This document shows, piece by piece, positions 7,682 through 17,123 of a DNA stretch of 64,000 nucleotides. Both the position numbers and the translations under genes were made by a program. The notes beneath the pieces were generated by a model. The model saw only the letters and a program-made list of their open reading frames with translations. It was not told the DNA's origin and did not search any database. The DNA is taken from contig CACYHB010000019.1 of the NCBI GenBank assembly GCA_902774015.1, forward strand, positions 1 to 64,000, given 5' to 3'. Positions within the stretch are counted from its first letter, which is position 1. Each line of letters starts with the position of its first letter. Source of the DNA: Oscillospiraceae bacterium (GTDB taxonomy: Bacteria; Bacillota; Clostridia; Oscillospirales; Oscillospiraceae).

Positions 7682-7824
7682 CTGTCATTCTGAGGAACAT
7701 GCTGACGCGCGGGAAGCGTGTGACGTTCCTTACCTCGTCGAAGTGACGAAGAATCTCTTTTTCTGCTCAGATAACGAACTATTTGAGATCCTTCGACTCC
7801 GCTTCGCTGCGCTCAGGATGACAG
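7682..7824. repeat. Palindromic dispersed intergenic repeat
   Basis: The ends are near-perfect inverted copies (CTGTCATTCTGAG at 7682, CTCAGGATGACAG at 7812-7824), and an inner pair GAAGAATCTC / GAGATCCTTC repeats the symmetry. Elements with these termini (CTGTCATTCTGAG...) recall a dispersed repeat common in gut Firmicutes genomes. No coding capacity. It fills most of the 300-base gap between two convergent operons. Confidence 0.65.
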
Positions 7825-7848
7825 GAGCGGGGTTTGTCTGCAGTTTCT

Positions 7849-7886
7849 GGCTGTTGGTCTGTGACAAATGTCACAGACCAACAGCC
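7849..7886. other. Long hairpin downstream of the MoaE-like gene
   Basis: A 16-bp perfect stem (7849-7864 with 7871-7886, loop CAAATG) lies ten bases beyond the MoaE stop. It lacks a T run on either strand, so it may protect the 3' end rather than terminate. Confidence 0.5.
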
Positions 7887-7896
7887 TTTCCGTCCC

Positions 7897-8295
7897 TCAG
7901 CGCTCCGGGATCTCCTCCTCGGTGACGCACTCGTTTTTGAGCTTTCCCACCAGCGTCTGCAGCGCGTCCACCACATGGGGGCGGATGTCGCCGCCGATGA
8001 GCACGTACATGATGTCGTCCCCCAGCGTGAGCTCGCCCTCGTTGAGCCAGACGCGGACATAATAGATGCCTTCCATGGCCCGGGCCTCTTCGACGGCGGC
8101 CGCGGCCTTTTCTCCGTCATAGCCGAAGCGCATGCCGCGCACCGGGGCGGCGTCCTGCGCGCCGAAGCGCACCTCCGCCTTCGCTGTTCTGCGCACCACG
8201 CCGTTGTGGAGGAGGAACATGCCGCAGTTTGCAGCCTCGGGGGAGGCTTTGGCCTCCCGCAGCCAGAGGTCCATGGAGGGGGATTCTTTTTTCAC
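7897..8295 (-). CDS. moaE: MoaE-like molybdopterin synthase large subunit
   Basis: 132 aa from GTG 8295. Its GTGA start overlaps the mutY stop by four bases. The sequence contains the conserved block GIYYVRVWLNEGEL followed by GDDIMYVLIGGDIRPH, typical of clostridial proteins annotated as MoaE. MoaE with MoaD inserts sulfur into precursor Z to form molybdopterin. No moaD or other cofactor gene is present here, and the product is joined to DNA-repair genes, so a divergent role is possible. The N-terminal residues (SMDLWLREAKASPEA) fit the family start. Confidence 0.75.
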   Translation of the reverse strand: MKKESPSMDLWLREAKASPEAANCGMFLLHNGVVRRTAKAEVRFGAQDAAPVRGMRFGYDGEKAAAAVEEARAMEGIYYVRVWLNEGELTLGDDIMYVLIGGDIRPHVVDALQTLVGKLKNECVTEEEIPER

Positions 8296-9359
8296 AGGGC
8301 AGACATCCTTTCTTCCGTTTCCGTCACTTTCTGATAATACCGCAGTGCCGTGGGTACGGAGTATTGCTCCCGGATCTCCTGCGCGGACACCCAGAGATAA
8401 TCCGGAAGCTGACGCGCACAGTCGACCACATAGCCGCGCATATGCCACTCCACATGGGTAAATACGTGCAGAGCCTCCCCGCAGGGGACGCATCCCAGCG
8501 CGCCGGGCACCAGGGCCATGGCCTCCTCGCCGCTGAGAGAACCGCTTTCGTTCGGGAATTCCCAGAGCCCTGCCAGCAGTCCCTTCCCCGGGCGGCGGCG
8601 GATGGCCCAGCGATCTCCGCAGCGCAGCAGCAGGACCGTGCGCTCCTCTGCGCGGCGGGCCCTGGGCGGCGCTTTCACGGGATAGCGCTCGACCGTGCCC
8701 GCCAGGTGGGCGCGGCAGAGCTTTCTGAGCGGGCAGAGCTCGCATTTGGCCTGGCCGCTGGGGATGCAGAGGGTCTCGCCCAGCTCCATGAGCCCCTCGG
8801 TGAGCAGTCCGGCTTCTTTGCCGCGCGGATAGACTTCCCGGAGGGCTTCGCTGACGCGGCGGCGGGTCTTCTGCTCCATGACGTCGTCGTCAAAGGCCAG
8901 CAGGCGCGACAGCACCCGCAGCACGTTCCCGTCCACTGCGGGCTCCGGCTCTCCGTAGGCGATGGAGGCAATGGCTCCGGCGGTGTAGTCCCCGATGCCG
9001 GGGAGCTTTTTCAGCTCCTCCGCCCGGCGGGGCAGCTCCCCGCCGTATTCCGCGGTCAGCCGCTTTGCCGCCTTCTGCAGATTGCGGGCGCGGCTGTAGT
9101 AGCCCAGGCCCTCCCAGAGCTTCATCAGCCGGTCCTCGTCTGCCTCCGCGAGATGCTGCACGTCCGGCAGTTCCGCAAGAAAGCGGGCGTAGTAGGGGAT
9201 CACGGCCTCGATGCGGGTCTGCTGCAGCATGATCTCCGAGATCCAGACGTGGTAGGGCGTGGGCGATTGACGCCAGGGCAGGACCCGGCGGCTCGCGCCG
9301 TACCATTCGACAAGGCGCGCCGCGGCGGCGCGCAGGATTTCCAGATCTTCCATCTTCAC
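8292..9359 (-). CDS. mutY: A/G-specific adenine DNA glycosylase
   Basis: 355 aa. GTG 9359 overlaps the Smr stop (GTGA), with an in-frame ATG two codons later as the alternative. It excises adenine mispaired with 8-oxoguanine. Visible are the catalytic-helix SEIMLQQTR (Glu), the helix-hairpin-helix LPGIGDYTAGAI, the catalytic Asp in VDGNVLRVL, the four-cysteine iron-sulfur loop (C-x7-C-x2-C-x5-C around CELCPLRKLC) and a C-terminal NUDIX-like domain that reads 8-oxoG (VLLLRCGDRWAIRRRP, WEFPNE, HVEWHMRGY). Length is normal. It is the third gene of a four-gene coupled operon. Confidence 0.96.
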   Translation of the reverse strand: MKMEDLEILRAAAARLVEWYGASRRVLPWRQSPTPYHVWISEIMLQQTRIEAVIPYYARFLAELPDVQHLAEADEDRLMKLWEGLGYYSRARNLQKAAKRLTAEYGGELPRRAEELKKLPGIGDYTAGAIASIAYGEPEPAVDGNVLRVLSRLLAFDDDVMEQKTRRRVSEALREVYPRGKEAGLLTEGLMELGETLCIPSGQAKCELCPLRKLCRAHLAGTVERYPVKAPPRARRAEERTVLLLRCGDRWAIRRRPGKGLLAGLWEFPNESGSLSGEEAMALVPGALGCVPCGEALHVFTHVEWHMRGYVVDCARQLPDYLWVSAQEIREQYSVPTALRYYQKVTETEERMSAL

Positions 9360-9616
9360 AGCTCCCGCAGGATCAGATCCGTCTCGCCGGGGTTCAGCCC
9401 CAGCTCCACGCGCAGCACCTTCGGGTGCCTGGCCGCGTGGGCGCGTACCGCGTCCCGCAGCACCGTGCCCCCGTGATAGCCGTGGATCACGCGCAGGCGA
9501 TACACGCCCGCCCCGGCCCGGCGCAGCGCCGCGTCCAGCGCGGCGATGGCCTGCACCCTCGTCATGGCGTGCACGTCCAGCTCCGCAAAGGCGCTCTGAT
9601 TCAGATTCAGTCTCAT
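9356..9616 (-). CDS. Small free-standing Smr-domain protein
   Basis: 86 aa from ATG 9616, which overlaps the previous stop (ATGA). It is essentially one Smr domain: LDVHAMTRVQAI at the start, HGYHGGTVLRDAV as the conserved HGxGxGxL-type loop, and a terminal strand. Smr domains of MutS2 and related proteins nick DNA or RNA. Free-standing versions occur in Clostridia. Here the glycine motif reads HGYHGGT, a common variant. Its coupling to mutY suggests work on damaged DNA, which is inference. Confidence 0.8.
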   Translation of the reverse strand: MRLNLNQSAFAELDVHAMTRVQAIAALDAALRRAGAGVYRLRVIHGYHGGTVLRDAVRAHAARHPKVLRVELGLNPGETDLILREL

Positions 9617-9834
9617 TCCCCGTCTCCGATATAGGTAAAGCGGCGCACGCGTCTGCCGTCCCGCTCGATCTCCTCGCTCCACATGGATGCGGGGCGCACC
9701 CAGACGCCGCCCTCGCCGTACAGCGCGCGGTAGACTACCATCAGTTCCTCCGTCTCGGAGTGCCGCGCGGTGCAGAGCAGCTCGTATTCCTTCCCCTTGA
9801 AGTGCCGGTAGCGGCCGGGGCGAAAATCATCCAT
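9613..9834 (-). CDS. DUF1653 family protein
   Basis: 73 aa from ATG 9834, preceded by GGGAGTG. The sequence (PGRYRHFKGKEYELL, then VVYRALYGEGGVWVRP and the end FTYIGDGE) is a clear DUF1653 domain, a small all-beta protein of unknown function found across bacteria and sometimes fused to NUDIX or other domains. It is first in the operon with Smr, MutY and MoaE-like genes. Confidence 0.88.
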   Translation of the reverse strand: MDDFRPGRYRHFKGKEYELLCTARHSETEELMVVYRALYGEGGVWVRPASMWSEEIERDGRRVRRFTYIGDGE

Positions 9835-9857
9835 GGACAACACTCCCTTTTTTGAAA

Positions 9858-9886
9858 AGCATACCATCCCGAGCCGTTATTTGCAA
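9858..9886 (-). promoter_or_regulatory. Promoter of the DUF1653-Smr-MutY-MoaE operon
   Basis: Minus strand: TTGCAA (9886-9881), 17 bp, TATGCT (9863-9858), 24 bases before the start codon. Confidence 0.65.
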
Positions 9887-9940
9887 GGCGGGGAAGGGGA
9901 GAGAAATACGCTTATTTTACCTTCCTGTAAAAAAGAAGAC

Positions 9941-9969
9941 TTCACTTTGCGGAGGAAATGCGGTATACT
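9941..9969 (+). promoter_or_regulatory. Promoter of the atp operon
   Basis: TTCACT (9941-9946), 17 bp, TATACT (9964-9969), 35 bases ahead of the atpB start. It is divergent from the promoter at 9858-9886. Confidence 0.7.
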
Positions 9970-10003
9970 GAAAAAGTATTTGAAACGAACCGAGGTGATA
10001 CAT

Positions 10004-10690
10004 TTGGAAGAAGCCGCCAATGTGCTGTTTCGCATCGGGCCGCTGGAGGTGACGAGCACGGTCACCACCATGTGGGCGATCATTGCGGTGCTGGCGCTGG
10101 TGAGCTGGCTTGCCACGCGCAATCTGAAGGAGATCCCCGGACCGCTGCAGACCGGCGCGGAAATGGCGGTCGGCGCGCTGCGGAATTTCTTTGAGGGGAC
10201 GCTGGGCAAGGAGCACACGCGCAAGTATTTTCCGATCCTGGGCACATTCTTCGTCTTCATCATCGTTTGCAACTACTCCGGGCTCCTGCCCGGCGCGGGA
10301 CATCTCAAAGGCTTCGCGGTGCCGACTGCCTGCCTGTCGGTGACGGCGGGCCTGGGCGTCATCGCCTTCTTCACCACCCACGTCATCGGCATTCGGGAGC
10401 GCGGCCTGGGGCACTATCTGGCCAGCTTTGCCAAGCCCCTGATCCTGGTGGTGCTGATGCTGCCTCTGAACCTGATCGAGCAGTTCATCCGCCCCATGTC
10501 CCTGGCGCTGCGTCTCTACGGCAACATGTACGGCGAGGAGACCGTTACCGAGCAGCTCTACGAGATCTTTCCCATCGGCGCCCCGCTCATCATGCAGGTG
10601 CTGAGCCTGATCTTCTGCCTGCTGCAGGCCATCGTCTTTACCATGCTGCTGTCCATCTACATTTCCGAGGCGCTGGAATCCGAAGAGTAA
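10004..10690 (+). CDS. atpB: F-type ATP synthase subunit a
   Basis: 228 aa. I take the TTG at 10004 as start: GAGGTG lies 6 bases upstream, it follows the promoter, and the 57 in-frame codons before it have non-protein-like composition. Five to six membrane helices are predicted. The essential arginine of the ion half-channels is in SLALRLYGNMYGEE, and helix 5 ends in the typical QAIVFTMLLSIYISEAL. Subunit a sits beside the c-ring and routes H+ or Na+. First gene of the atp operon. Confidence 0.95.
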   Translation: MEEAANVLFRIGPLEVTSTVTTMWAIIAVLALVSWLATRNLKEIPGPLQTGAEMAVGALRNFFEGTLGKEHTRKYFPILGTFFVFIIVCNYSGLLPGAGHLKGFAVPTACLSVTAGLGVIAFFTTHVIGIRERGLGHYLASFAKPLILVVLMLPLNLIEQFIRPMSLALRLYGNMYGEETVTEQLYEIFPIGAPLIMQVLSLIFCLLQAIVFTMLLSIYISEALESEE

Positions 10691-10731
10691 ACAAGGTTCA
10701 TTCAACATTTCATTATTAGGAGGACTATTTT

Positions 10732-10959
10732 ATGGCATCCGGAATCATTGCACTCGCCGCCGCACTCGTTCTGTGCGTCACCGCTTCCTTTACCGCCCTG
10801 GCCCAGGGCAAGACCGCTTCCCACGCGATGGACGCCATCGCCCGTCAGCCCGAGGCCGCCGGCGACATCCGCGGCTCCCTGATCCTTTCTCTGGCTCTGA
10901 TGGAGGCTCTGACCATCTACGGCATGCTGGTCGCCTTCATGCTGGTGGGCAAGATCTGA
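10732..10959 (+). CDS. atpE: F-type ATP synthase subunit c (c-ring)
   Basis: 75 aa, ATG with AGGAGG 8 bases upstream. Two-helix hairpin with loop ARQPEA and ion-binding Glu58 in MEALTIYG. Gln25 and Tyr63 occupy positions that ligate Na+ in Ilyobacter-type rings, but Ala59 and Leu60 replace the Ser-Thr pair, so H+ coupling is more likely though not certain. Helix 1 lacks the usual GxGxGxGxG packing motif and instead reads A18-x-F20-x-A22-x-A24 before Gln25. AxAxAxA versions are known from alkaliphilic bacilli, where they affect ring size. Confidence 0.95.
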   Translation: MASGIIALAAALVLCVTASFTALAQGKTASHAMDAIARQPEAAGDIRGSLILSLALMEALTIYGMLVAFMLVGKI

Positions 10960-10986
10960 GAATAACGAATCGGAAGGAGACTGTCC

Positions 10987-11418
10987 ATGTTAAGCATCAA
11001 CATATCCGAGCTCATATGGACGATCATCAATTTCTTCCTGCTGTATTTTGTGCTCAGGCGTCTCCTGTTTGACCCGGTGGGCAAGCTCCTGGACGAGCGC
11101 CAGGCAAAGATCGACGCCGGTCGGAGCGAGGCCAAAAAGGCGCAGGAGACTGCGCAGGCCCTGCGCGACAGGCTTGCCGAGGAAAAGGCGGAGAGCCGCC
11201 TGGAGGCCGGCCGCATCGTCGCCGCCGCCGAGAGCGAGGGCGAGAAGCGCCATAGCGAGACGCTGAAGGCCGCCCGTGCGCAGGCTGCCGACGATCTGCG
11301 CGCAGCCGCGGCGCAGCTGAAAGAACAGGACAGGCAGGAGGAGGCGCTGCTGCGTGAGCGCAGCGGCGAGCTCTCCGCCCTCCTCTCCGGGCGCATCCTG
11401 GGACAGACAGAAGAATGA
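10987..11418 (+). CDS. atpF: F-type ATP synthase subunit b (first copy)
   Basis: 143 aa, ATG with AAGGAG upstream. One N-terminal membrane helix (about 5-25, ELIWTIINFFLLYFVLRRL) is followed by FDPVGKLLDERQAKI and a long alanine/glutamate-rich coiled coil, the peripheral stalk. Somewhat shorter than the usual 160 aa. A second b-like segment begins the fused gene downstream, so the stalk is probably a b/b' heterodimer as in actinobacteria and phototrophs. Confidence 0.93.
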   Translation: MLSINISELIWTIINFFLLYFVLRRLLFDPVGKLLDERQAKIDAGRSEAKKAQETAQALRDRLAEEKAESRLEAGRIVAAAESEGEKRHSETLKAARAQAADDLRAAAAQLKEQDRQEEALLRERSGELSALLSGRILGQTEE

Positions 11419-11494
11419 CTGACCGGTAAAGCACAAAGAAACGTTTGCCATGGCGTTTCACAGCTTCGGCATCCCTCCGTTGGGAGGTTCTGGC

Positions 11495-11594
11495 GTTTTT
11501 GCAGGGCTTACCCCTGACAAAAACACAAGGAGCCGAGCTTTGCGAGGCCTCGCTTCGACCAAACGCGGCGCGTCACAGACGCCGCGTACGATAA
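11495..11594 (+). repeat. Dispersed intergenic repeat, family R2, copy 1
   Basis: About 100 bp in the 240-base gap between atpF and the fused gene. It matches, in inverted orientation, 30187-30289: a GTTTTTG...CAAAAAC inverted pair, then GAGCCGAGC, TGCGAGGCCT, CGACCAAACG and GGCGCGTC, ending CGATAA. No coding capacity. I do not know a name for it. Confidence 0.6.
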
Positions 11595-11658
11595 AAGCAG
11601 GCCCTCGATGGGGAAACGCTGTTTCGCAATTGAAAAAGGAAAGGAGGGATGAGCGGAC

Positions 11659-13914
11659 ATGAGCGGCTGGAACCTGTTTTACGGGATCATCAACTTTGTG
11701 ATCCTGGCAGCCGGCCTCTATTTCATCGGCCGCAAGCTGGTGGCCAACGCCATCCGCGCGCACCGCGACAAGGTGAGCGGGGATCTGGAGCAGGCTGCCG
11801 CATCCCGTGTACAGGCAAAAGAACTGCTGGACGGCCTGGAGAGCGAGAAGGCCCGCGGCGCCGCCGAGCGGGAGGAGATCCTGCGCCAGGCGCGGCAGAA
11901 CGCCGAAGAGATCGGGCGCGCCGCCGCCGAACAGGATCGGATGGCGGCCGGGCAGATCTCGCAGGACGCCCATAAGGAGCTGCGCAGGCTCGTCCATCAT
12001 CAGCGCATCGAGAGGAACCGGCAGGCGGGGGAGGAGATCACCGCCGCCGCCGCCGAATTGATCGCGCGGCCGGAGAATGCTGCGGGGCGCGCCCGCATGA
12101 CCGAGACTTTTATCGCGCGTCTGCCCGAGCGCCTGCAGCTCACGGCGGGCGATCTGAGCGCCATCCGCAGCCGCGGAGCGCTTAAAGTCCGTATCAGCAG
12201 CAGCGAGGATCTGGCCGAGGAGGATCTGGGGCGGATCCGCGCCGCGGTGGACGCCCTGCTCGGTGCCGCCGGCGAGGAGCCGGAGATCCTGCTGGAGAGC
12301 GAGAAAAAACCGGAGCTGATCGGCGGGATGCGCCTGCAGATCGGCGACACCGTGTATGACGGCAGCGCCGCCGGCCTGCTGGAGCGCACCAGAAAGCAGC
12401 TTGCCTCCTTTGACAGCACCGACGAGGAACTGATCGGCGCGCTGCGTGAGCAGCTCAAGCGACAGAATCAGGACCCGGAGGTCTATCAGATCGGCACCGT
12501 GATCAGCGTGTCCGACGGCATCTGCCGCGTCTCCGGCGTTTCCGACGCCATGGCGGGCGAGCTTCTGGAGATGAAGGGCGGCCTGCGCGGCATGGTCATG
12601 GACCTGGAGCAGGACAACGTGGGCGTAGTGCTGCTGGGCAACTATGACAGCCTGCAGGAGGGCCACTGGGTCCGCCGCACCGGGCGCATCACCGAGGTGC
12701 CCGTGGGCTCCGCGCTGATCGGCCGGGTAGTCGACGCGCTGGGCAATCCTCTGGACGGCGCGGGTGAACTGAACACCCACCACACCCGGCCCATCGAGTC
12801 CCCGGCGCCCGGCGTCATCGACCGCAAGAGCGTGTCTGTACCCATGCAGACCGGCATCAAGGCCATCGACGCCCTGGTGCCCATCGGCCGCGGCCAGCGT
12901 GAGCTCATCATCGGCGACCGCCAGACCGGCAAAACCGCCATCGCCCTGGATACCATCATCAACCAGAAGGGCAAGGACATGATCTGCATCTACGTCGCCA
13001 TCGGACAGAAGGAGTCCACGGTGGCAGGCGTGGTGGAAAAGCTGCGCGAGCACGGCGCGATGGACTACACCATCGTGGTCTGCGCCAGCGCCTCGGAGTC
13101 CGCGCCCATGCTGTATATCGCGCCCTACGCGGGCGCCGCCATGGGCGAATACTTCATGTATCAGGGCAGGGACGTGCTGATCGTATACGACGATCTCTCA
13201 AAGCAGGCCGTGGCCTACCGTGAGATCTCCCTGCTGCTGCATCGCCCGCCCGGACGCGAGGCCTATCCCGGCGACGTGTTCTATCTGCACTCCCGGCTTC
13301 TGGAGCGTGCGGCGCGGCTGTCGCCGGAGGCCGGCGGCGGCAGCATGACCGCGCTGCCCATCATCGAGACCCAGGCCGGCGACATTTCGGCCTATATCCC
13401 CACCAACGTCATCTCCATCACCGACGGCCAGATCTTCCTGGAGACGGATCTGTTCAACGCGGGCGTGCGTCCGGCGGTCAACGTGGGCCTCTCCGTCAGC
13501 CGTGTGGGCGGCTCCGCCCAGCTCGGCGCCATGAAGCAGGTGGCCGGGCGGCTCCGCATGGATCTGGCGCAGTATCGGGAGCTGGCGGCTTTCGCCCAAT
13601 TCGGCTCCGACCTGGACAAGACCACCCGCGCGACCCTTCACCGGGGAGACCGGATGACCGAGCTTTTGAAGCAGCCCCAGTACAGCCCCATGGCCGCCGC
13701 CGATCAGGTGGTCTCCATCTGGGCGGTCAACGAGGGCTACGCCGACAGGGTGGAGCTCAAGGACGTCGCCCGCTTCGAAAAGGGCCTGCTCAGCTTTGTG
13801 CACGAGCGGCTCCCCCGGCTGGACGACATCATCCACACCGGCAAAAAGCTGGACGAGGGCCAGCTCAAGGCGCTGCGCCGCGTCGTTGAGGAGTACGCGG
13901 AGAGTTTTGAGTAA
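11659..13914 (+). CDS. atpA: Triple fusion: ATP synthase b' + delta C-terminal domain + complete alpha subunit
   Basis: 751 aa, ATG with AAGGAGGG 11 bases upstream. Residues 4-24 are a membrane helix ([20 protein letters not shown]) and 25-155 a coiled-coil stalk, i.e. a second b subunit. Residues about 157-248 match only the C-terminal domain of delta/OSCP ([19 protein letters not shown], then LERTRKQL). The delta N-terminal helix bundle, which normally clamps the alpha N-termini, is missing. Residues 249-751 are a full-length alpha subunit (about 503 aa) with P-loop GDRQTGKT (419-426) and the rest of the nucleotide domain. No in-frame ATG, GTG or TTG occurs at the delta-alpha boundary, so separate initiation of alpha is unlikely. 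b-delta fusions are known (mycobacteria), but attachment to alpha, present three times per F1, is a stoichiometric puzzle. Confidence 0.92.
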   Translation: MSGWNLFYGIINFVILAAGLYFIGRKLVANAIRAHRDKVSGDLEQAAASRVQAKELLDGLESEKARGAAEREEILRQARQNAEEIGRAAAEQDRMAAGQISQDAHKELRRLVHHQRIERNRQAGEEITAAAAELIARPENAAGRARMTETFIARLPERLQLTAGDLSAIRSRGALKVRISSSEDLAEEDLGRIRAAVDALLGAAGEEPEILLESEKKPELIGGMRLQIGDTVYDGSAAGLLERTRKQLASFDSTDEELIGALREQLKRQNQDPEVYQIGTVISVSDGICRVSGVSDAMAGELLEMKGGLRGMVMDLEQDNVGVVLLGNYDSLQEGHWVRRTGRITEVPVGSALIGRVVDALGNPLDGAGELNTHHTRPIESPAPGVIDRKSVSVPMQTGIKAIDALVPIGRGQRELIIGDRQTGKTAIALDTIINQKGKDMICIYVAIGQKESTVAGVVEKLREHGAMDYTIVVCASASESAPMLYIAPYAGAAMGEYFMYQGRDVLIVYDDLSKQAVAYREISLLLHRPPGREAYPGDVFYLHSRLLERAARLSPEAGGGSMTALPIIETQAGDISAYIPTNVISITDGQIFLETDLFNAGVRPAVNVGLSVSRVGGSAQLGAMKQVAGRLRMDLAQYRELAAFAQFGSDLDKTTRATLHRGDRMTELLKQPQYSPMAAADQVVSIWAVNEGYADRVELKDVARFEKGLLSFVHERLPRLDDIIHTGKKLDEGQLKALRRVVEEYAESFE

Positions 13915-14001
13915 GAATTGAGCTGCCTCCCCTGCGTATGGGGCGGAGGGTTTGTACCGCATCACACGGCGCCCCGAAACAACGGCTCAGACAAACAAGG
14001 C

Positions 14002-14046
14002 AACCCCTCACCCGCTTCGCGGGAGCTCCCCTTGCACAGGGGAGCC
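14002..14046 (+). repeat. REP-like palindromic repeat, family R1, copy A
   Basis: Starts AACCCCTC, contains a small GC stem (CCCGCTTCGCGGG) and ends in a stem GCTCCCCT...AGGGGAGC. It occupies the atpA-atpG gap, and the atpG Shine-Dalgarno (AAGGAAG) begins four bases after it. Upstream of it (13923-13990) lies a further GC-rich partial palindrome that resembles the sequence before copy B. Confidence 0.75.
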
Positions 14047-14063
14047 TGCAAGGAAGTGATCGT

Positions 14064-14921
14064 ATGGCGAATCTGCGCGCCATCCGCACCCGCATCAAGA
14101 GTGTGGAGAACACCCAGCAGATCACAAAATCCATGAAAATGGTCGCGGCGGCCAAGCTCCGGCGTACCCAGAGCGCCTTTGCGTCCCTGAGGGAGTATGC
14201 CGAACGCAGCGGCGAGATGCTGCTGGAGGCGCTGTGCGGCGTGCAGGCGCCCGAGCATCCGCTTCTGCGCCGCCATGAGGAAAACGCGCGCGTCTGCTAT
14301 GTGCTGATCGTGGGCAACCGCGGTCTCTGCGGGACCTACAACTCCGCCCTGCTGCGCTTTCTGGAGGATCTGGCGGCGCAGGATGCGCGGGAGAAGTTCC
14401 TGGTGGTCTGCGGCCGCTGGGGGAGAGACATGATCCCCGCCGCCAATATCCCCATCCGAAAGAGCTTCGAGATCAGCGACGCGCCGGAGGCGAAGGAGGC
14501 CGCTGGCGTCTGCGCGTACCTCCGGGAACTCTACACCTCCGGCGAGGCCGACGAGATCGTGCTGGTGTTCCAGCATTTCCGCTCGGTCCTCCAGCAGCTG
14601 CCTGAAAGCCGGACCCTGCTGCCCATGGCCGTCGGGTCTGCGGATGAGAAGCCGGAACGGAAGCTCATCTATGAGCCGGACAGGGAGACCCTGATCGGCA
14701 CCCTTGTGGAAATGGCCTTTCAGAACGCCGTACACACGGCGCTCCTGGAGGCCCGTACCGGCGAGCACTCCGCCCGCATGACGGCCATGACCGCCGCGGC
14801 GGACAACACCGAGGAGCTGATCGGCGAGCTCACGCTGCAGCTCAACCACGCGCGGCAGGCGGCGATCACCACGGAGATCTCCGAGATCGCCGGCGGCGCG
14901 GAAGCTTTGAAGAACAAGTAA
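14064..14921 (+). CDS. atpG: F-type ATP synthase subunit gamma
   Basis: 285 aa from ATG 14064, with AAGGAAG 8 bases upstream. The N-terminal helix MANLRAIRTRIKSVENTQQI and SMKMVAAAKLRR and the C-terminal helix LNHARQAAITTEISEI are the conserved coiled coil that rotates inside the alpha/beta hexamer. The central Rossmann-like domain (VLIVGNRGLCGTYN) is intact. Normal length. Confidence 0.96.
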   Translation: MANLRAIRTRIKSVENTQQITKSMKMVAAAKLRRTQSAFASLREYAERSGEMLLEALCGVQAPEHPLLRRHEENARVCYVLIVGNRGLCGTYNSALLRFLEDLAAQDAREKFLVVCGRWGRDMIPAANIPIRKSFEISDAPEAKEAAGVCAYLRELYTSGEADEIVLVFQHFRSVLQQLPESRTLLPMAVGSADEKPERKLIYEPDRETLIGTLVEMAFQNAVHTALLEARTGEHSARMTAMTAAADNTEELIGELTLQLNHARQAAITTEISEIAGGAEALKNK

Positions 14922-16475
<1,554 letters not shown>

Positions 16476-16484
16476 GGGCAAGCC

Positions 16485-16751
16485 ATGGGAGATCTGTTTC
16501 ATCTGTCTGTTGTGACAAGCGAGGCAACCGTGCTGGATGCCCGGGTGCGCTCTGTCAGGCTCCCCACGGGCTTCGGCTCCCTGGGCGTCCTGGCGCACCA
16601 CGCTCCCATGCTCTGCGCCGTAAGCAAGGGCGTGCTGCACTGCACGCTGGAGGACGGGAGCGACGTCCGCGTGCGCATCAGCGAAGGCGTGGCCAGTGTG
16701 GGCGACAATGAGATGACCGTCCTCTGCGGCGACGCCGCCCCGGAGGAATAA
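16485..16751 (+). CDS. atpC: F-type ATP synthase subunit epsilon, N-terminal domain only
   Basis: 88 aa. The beta-sandwich domain is recognisable (FHLSVVTSEATVLDARV, GSLGVLAHHAPML, ISEGVASVGDNEMTVL). The usual epsilon is 130-140 aa and carries two C-terminal helices that inhibit ATP hydrolysis. Here the frame ends right after the sandwich (GDAAPEE). Terminator sequences follow, so no separate helical domain is encoded. Loss of the helices implies that hydrolysis is not inhibited by epsilon, which is inference. Confidence 0.93.
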   Translation: MGDLFHLSVVTSEATVLDARVRSVRLPTGFGSLGVLAHHAPMLCAVSKGVLHCTLEDGSDVRVRISEGVASVGDNEMTVLCGDAAPEE

Positions 16752-16800
16752 ACAAGGGGCCGCGCCGGTGTACGGCATACGGCTCGGATACCGGAAGGAA

Positions 16801-16850
16801 AGAGAGGCAAATCCGCAGCGCAATGCGCGGGTTTGCCTCTCTCCCTTTTG
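16801..16850 (+). terminator. Terminator of the atp operon
   Basis: A 15-16-bp stem with one bulge (AGAGAGGCAAATCCGC at 16801, GCGGGTTTGCCTCTCT at 16827-16842) is followed by CCCTTTT. From 16851 to 17120 I see no gene or clear signal. Confidence 0.85.
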
Positions 16851-17123
16851 TCCGGAAAGCTCTGCATCCGGGCGAATCGCCGTCCTGCCGCTTTTTTCGG
16901 GTAATCGTTTTCGCGTCGGATCGTAATGCGCAGAGCCGTCTGAGAATGCGTGATTTTCCGTAGTTTTTCGCCTGTTTCTCCGGAATAATAGTAATTTTCG
17001 ATCCTGACGCCCGGTTCCGGGCCGACAAAACAGCCGCCTATGCAAACAGCACAATTTTCACGTGAGAAAACTGTGCGCTTCTAACAAAAATGCGCCGGAT
17101 CGGTATTTTTACGGGATAAACTC

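Noticed and set aside
8229-9476. 415-codon plus-strand frame opposite mutY
   Set aside because: Overlaps MutY, whose catalytic motifs are unmistakable. Shadow frame.
12370-12480. Separate start for the alpha subunit inside the fused atp gene
   Set aside because: No in-frame ATG, GTG or TTG lies between the delta end and the first conserved alpha residues. Internal starts further in would delete part of the alpha N-terminal barrel.
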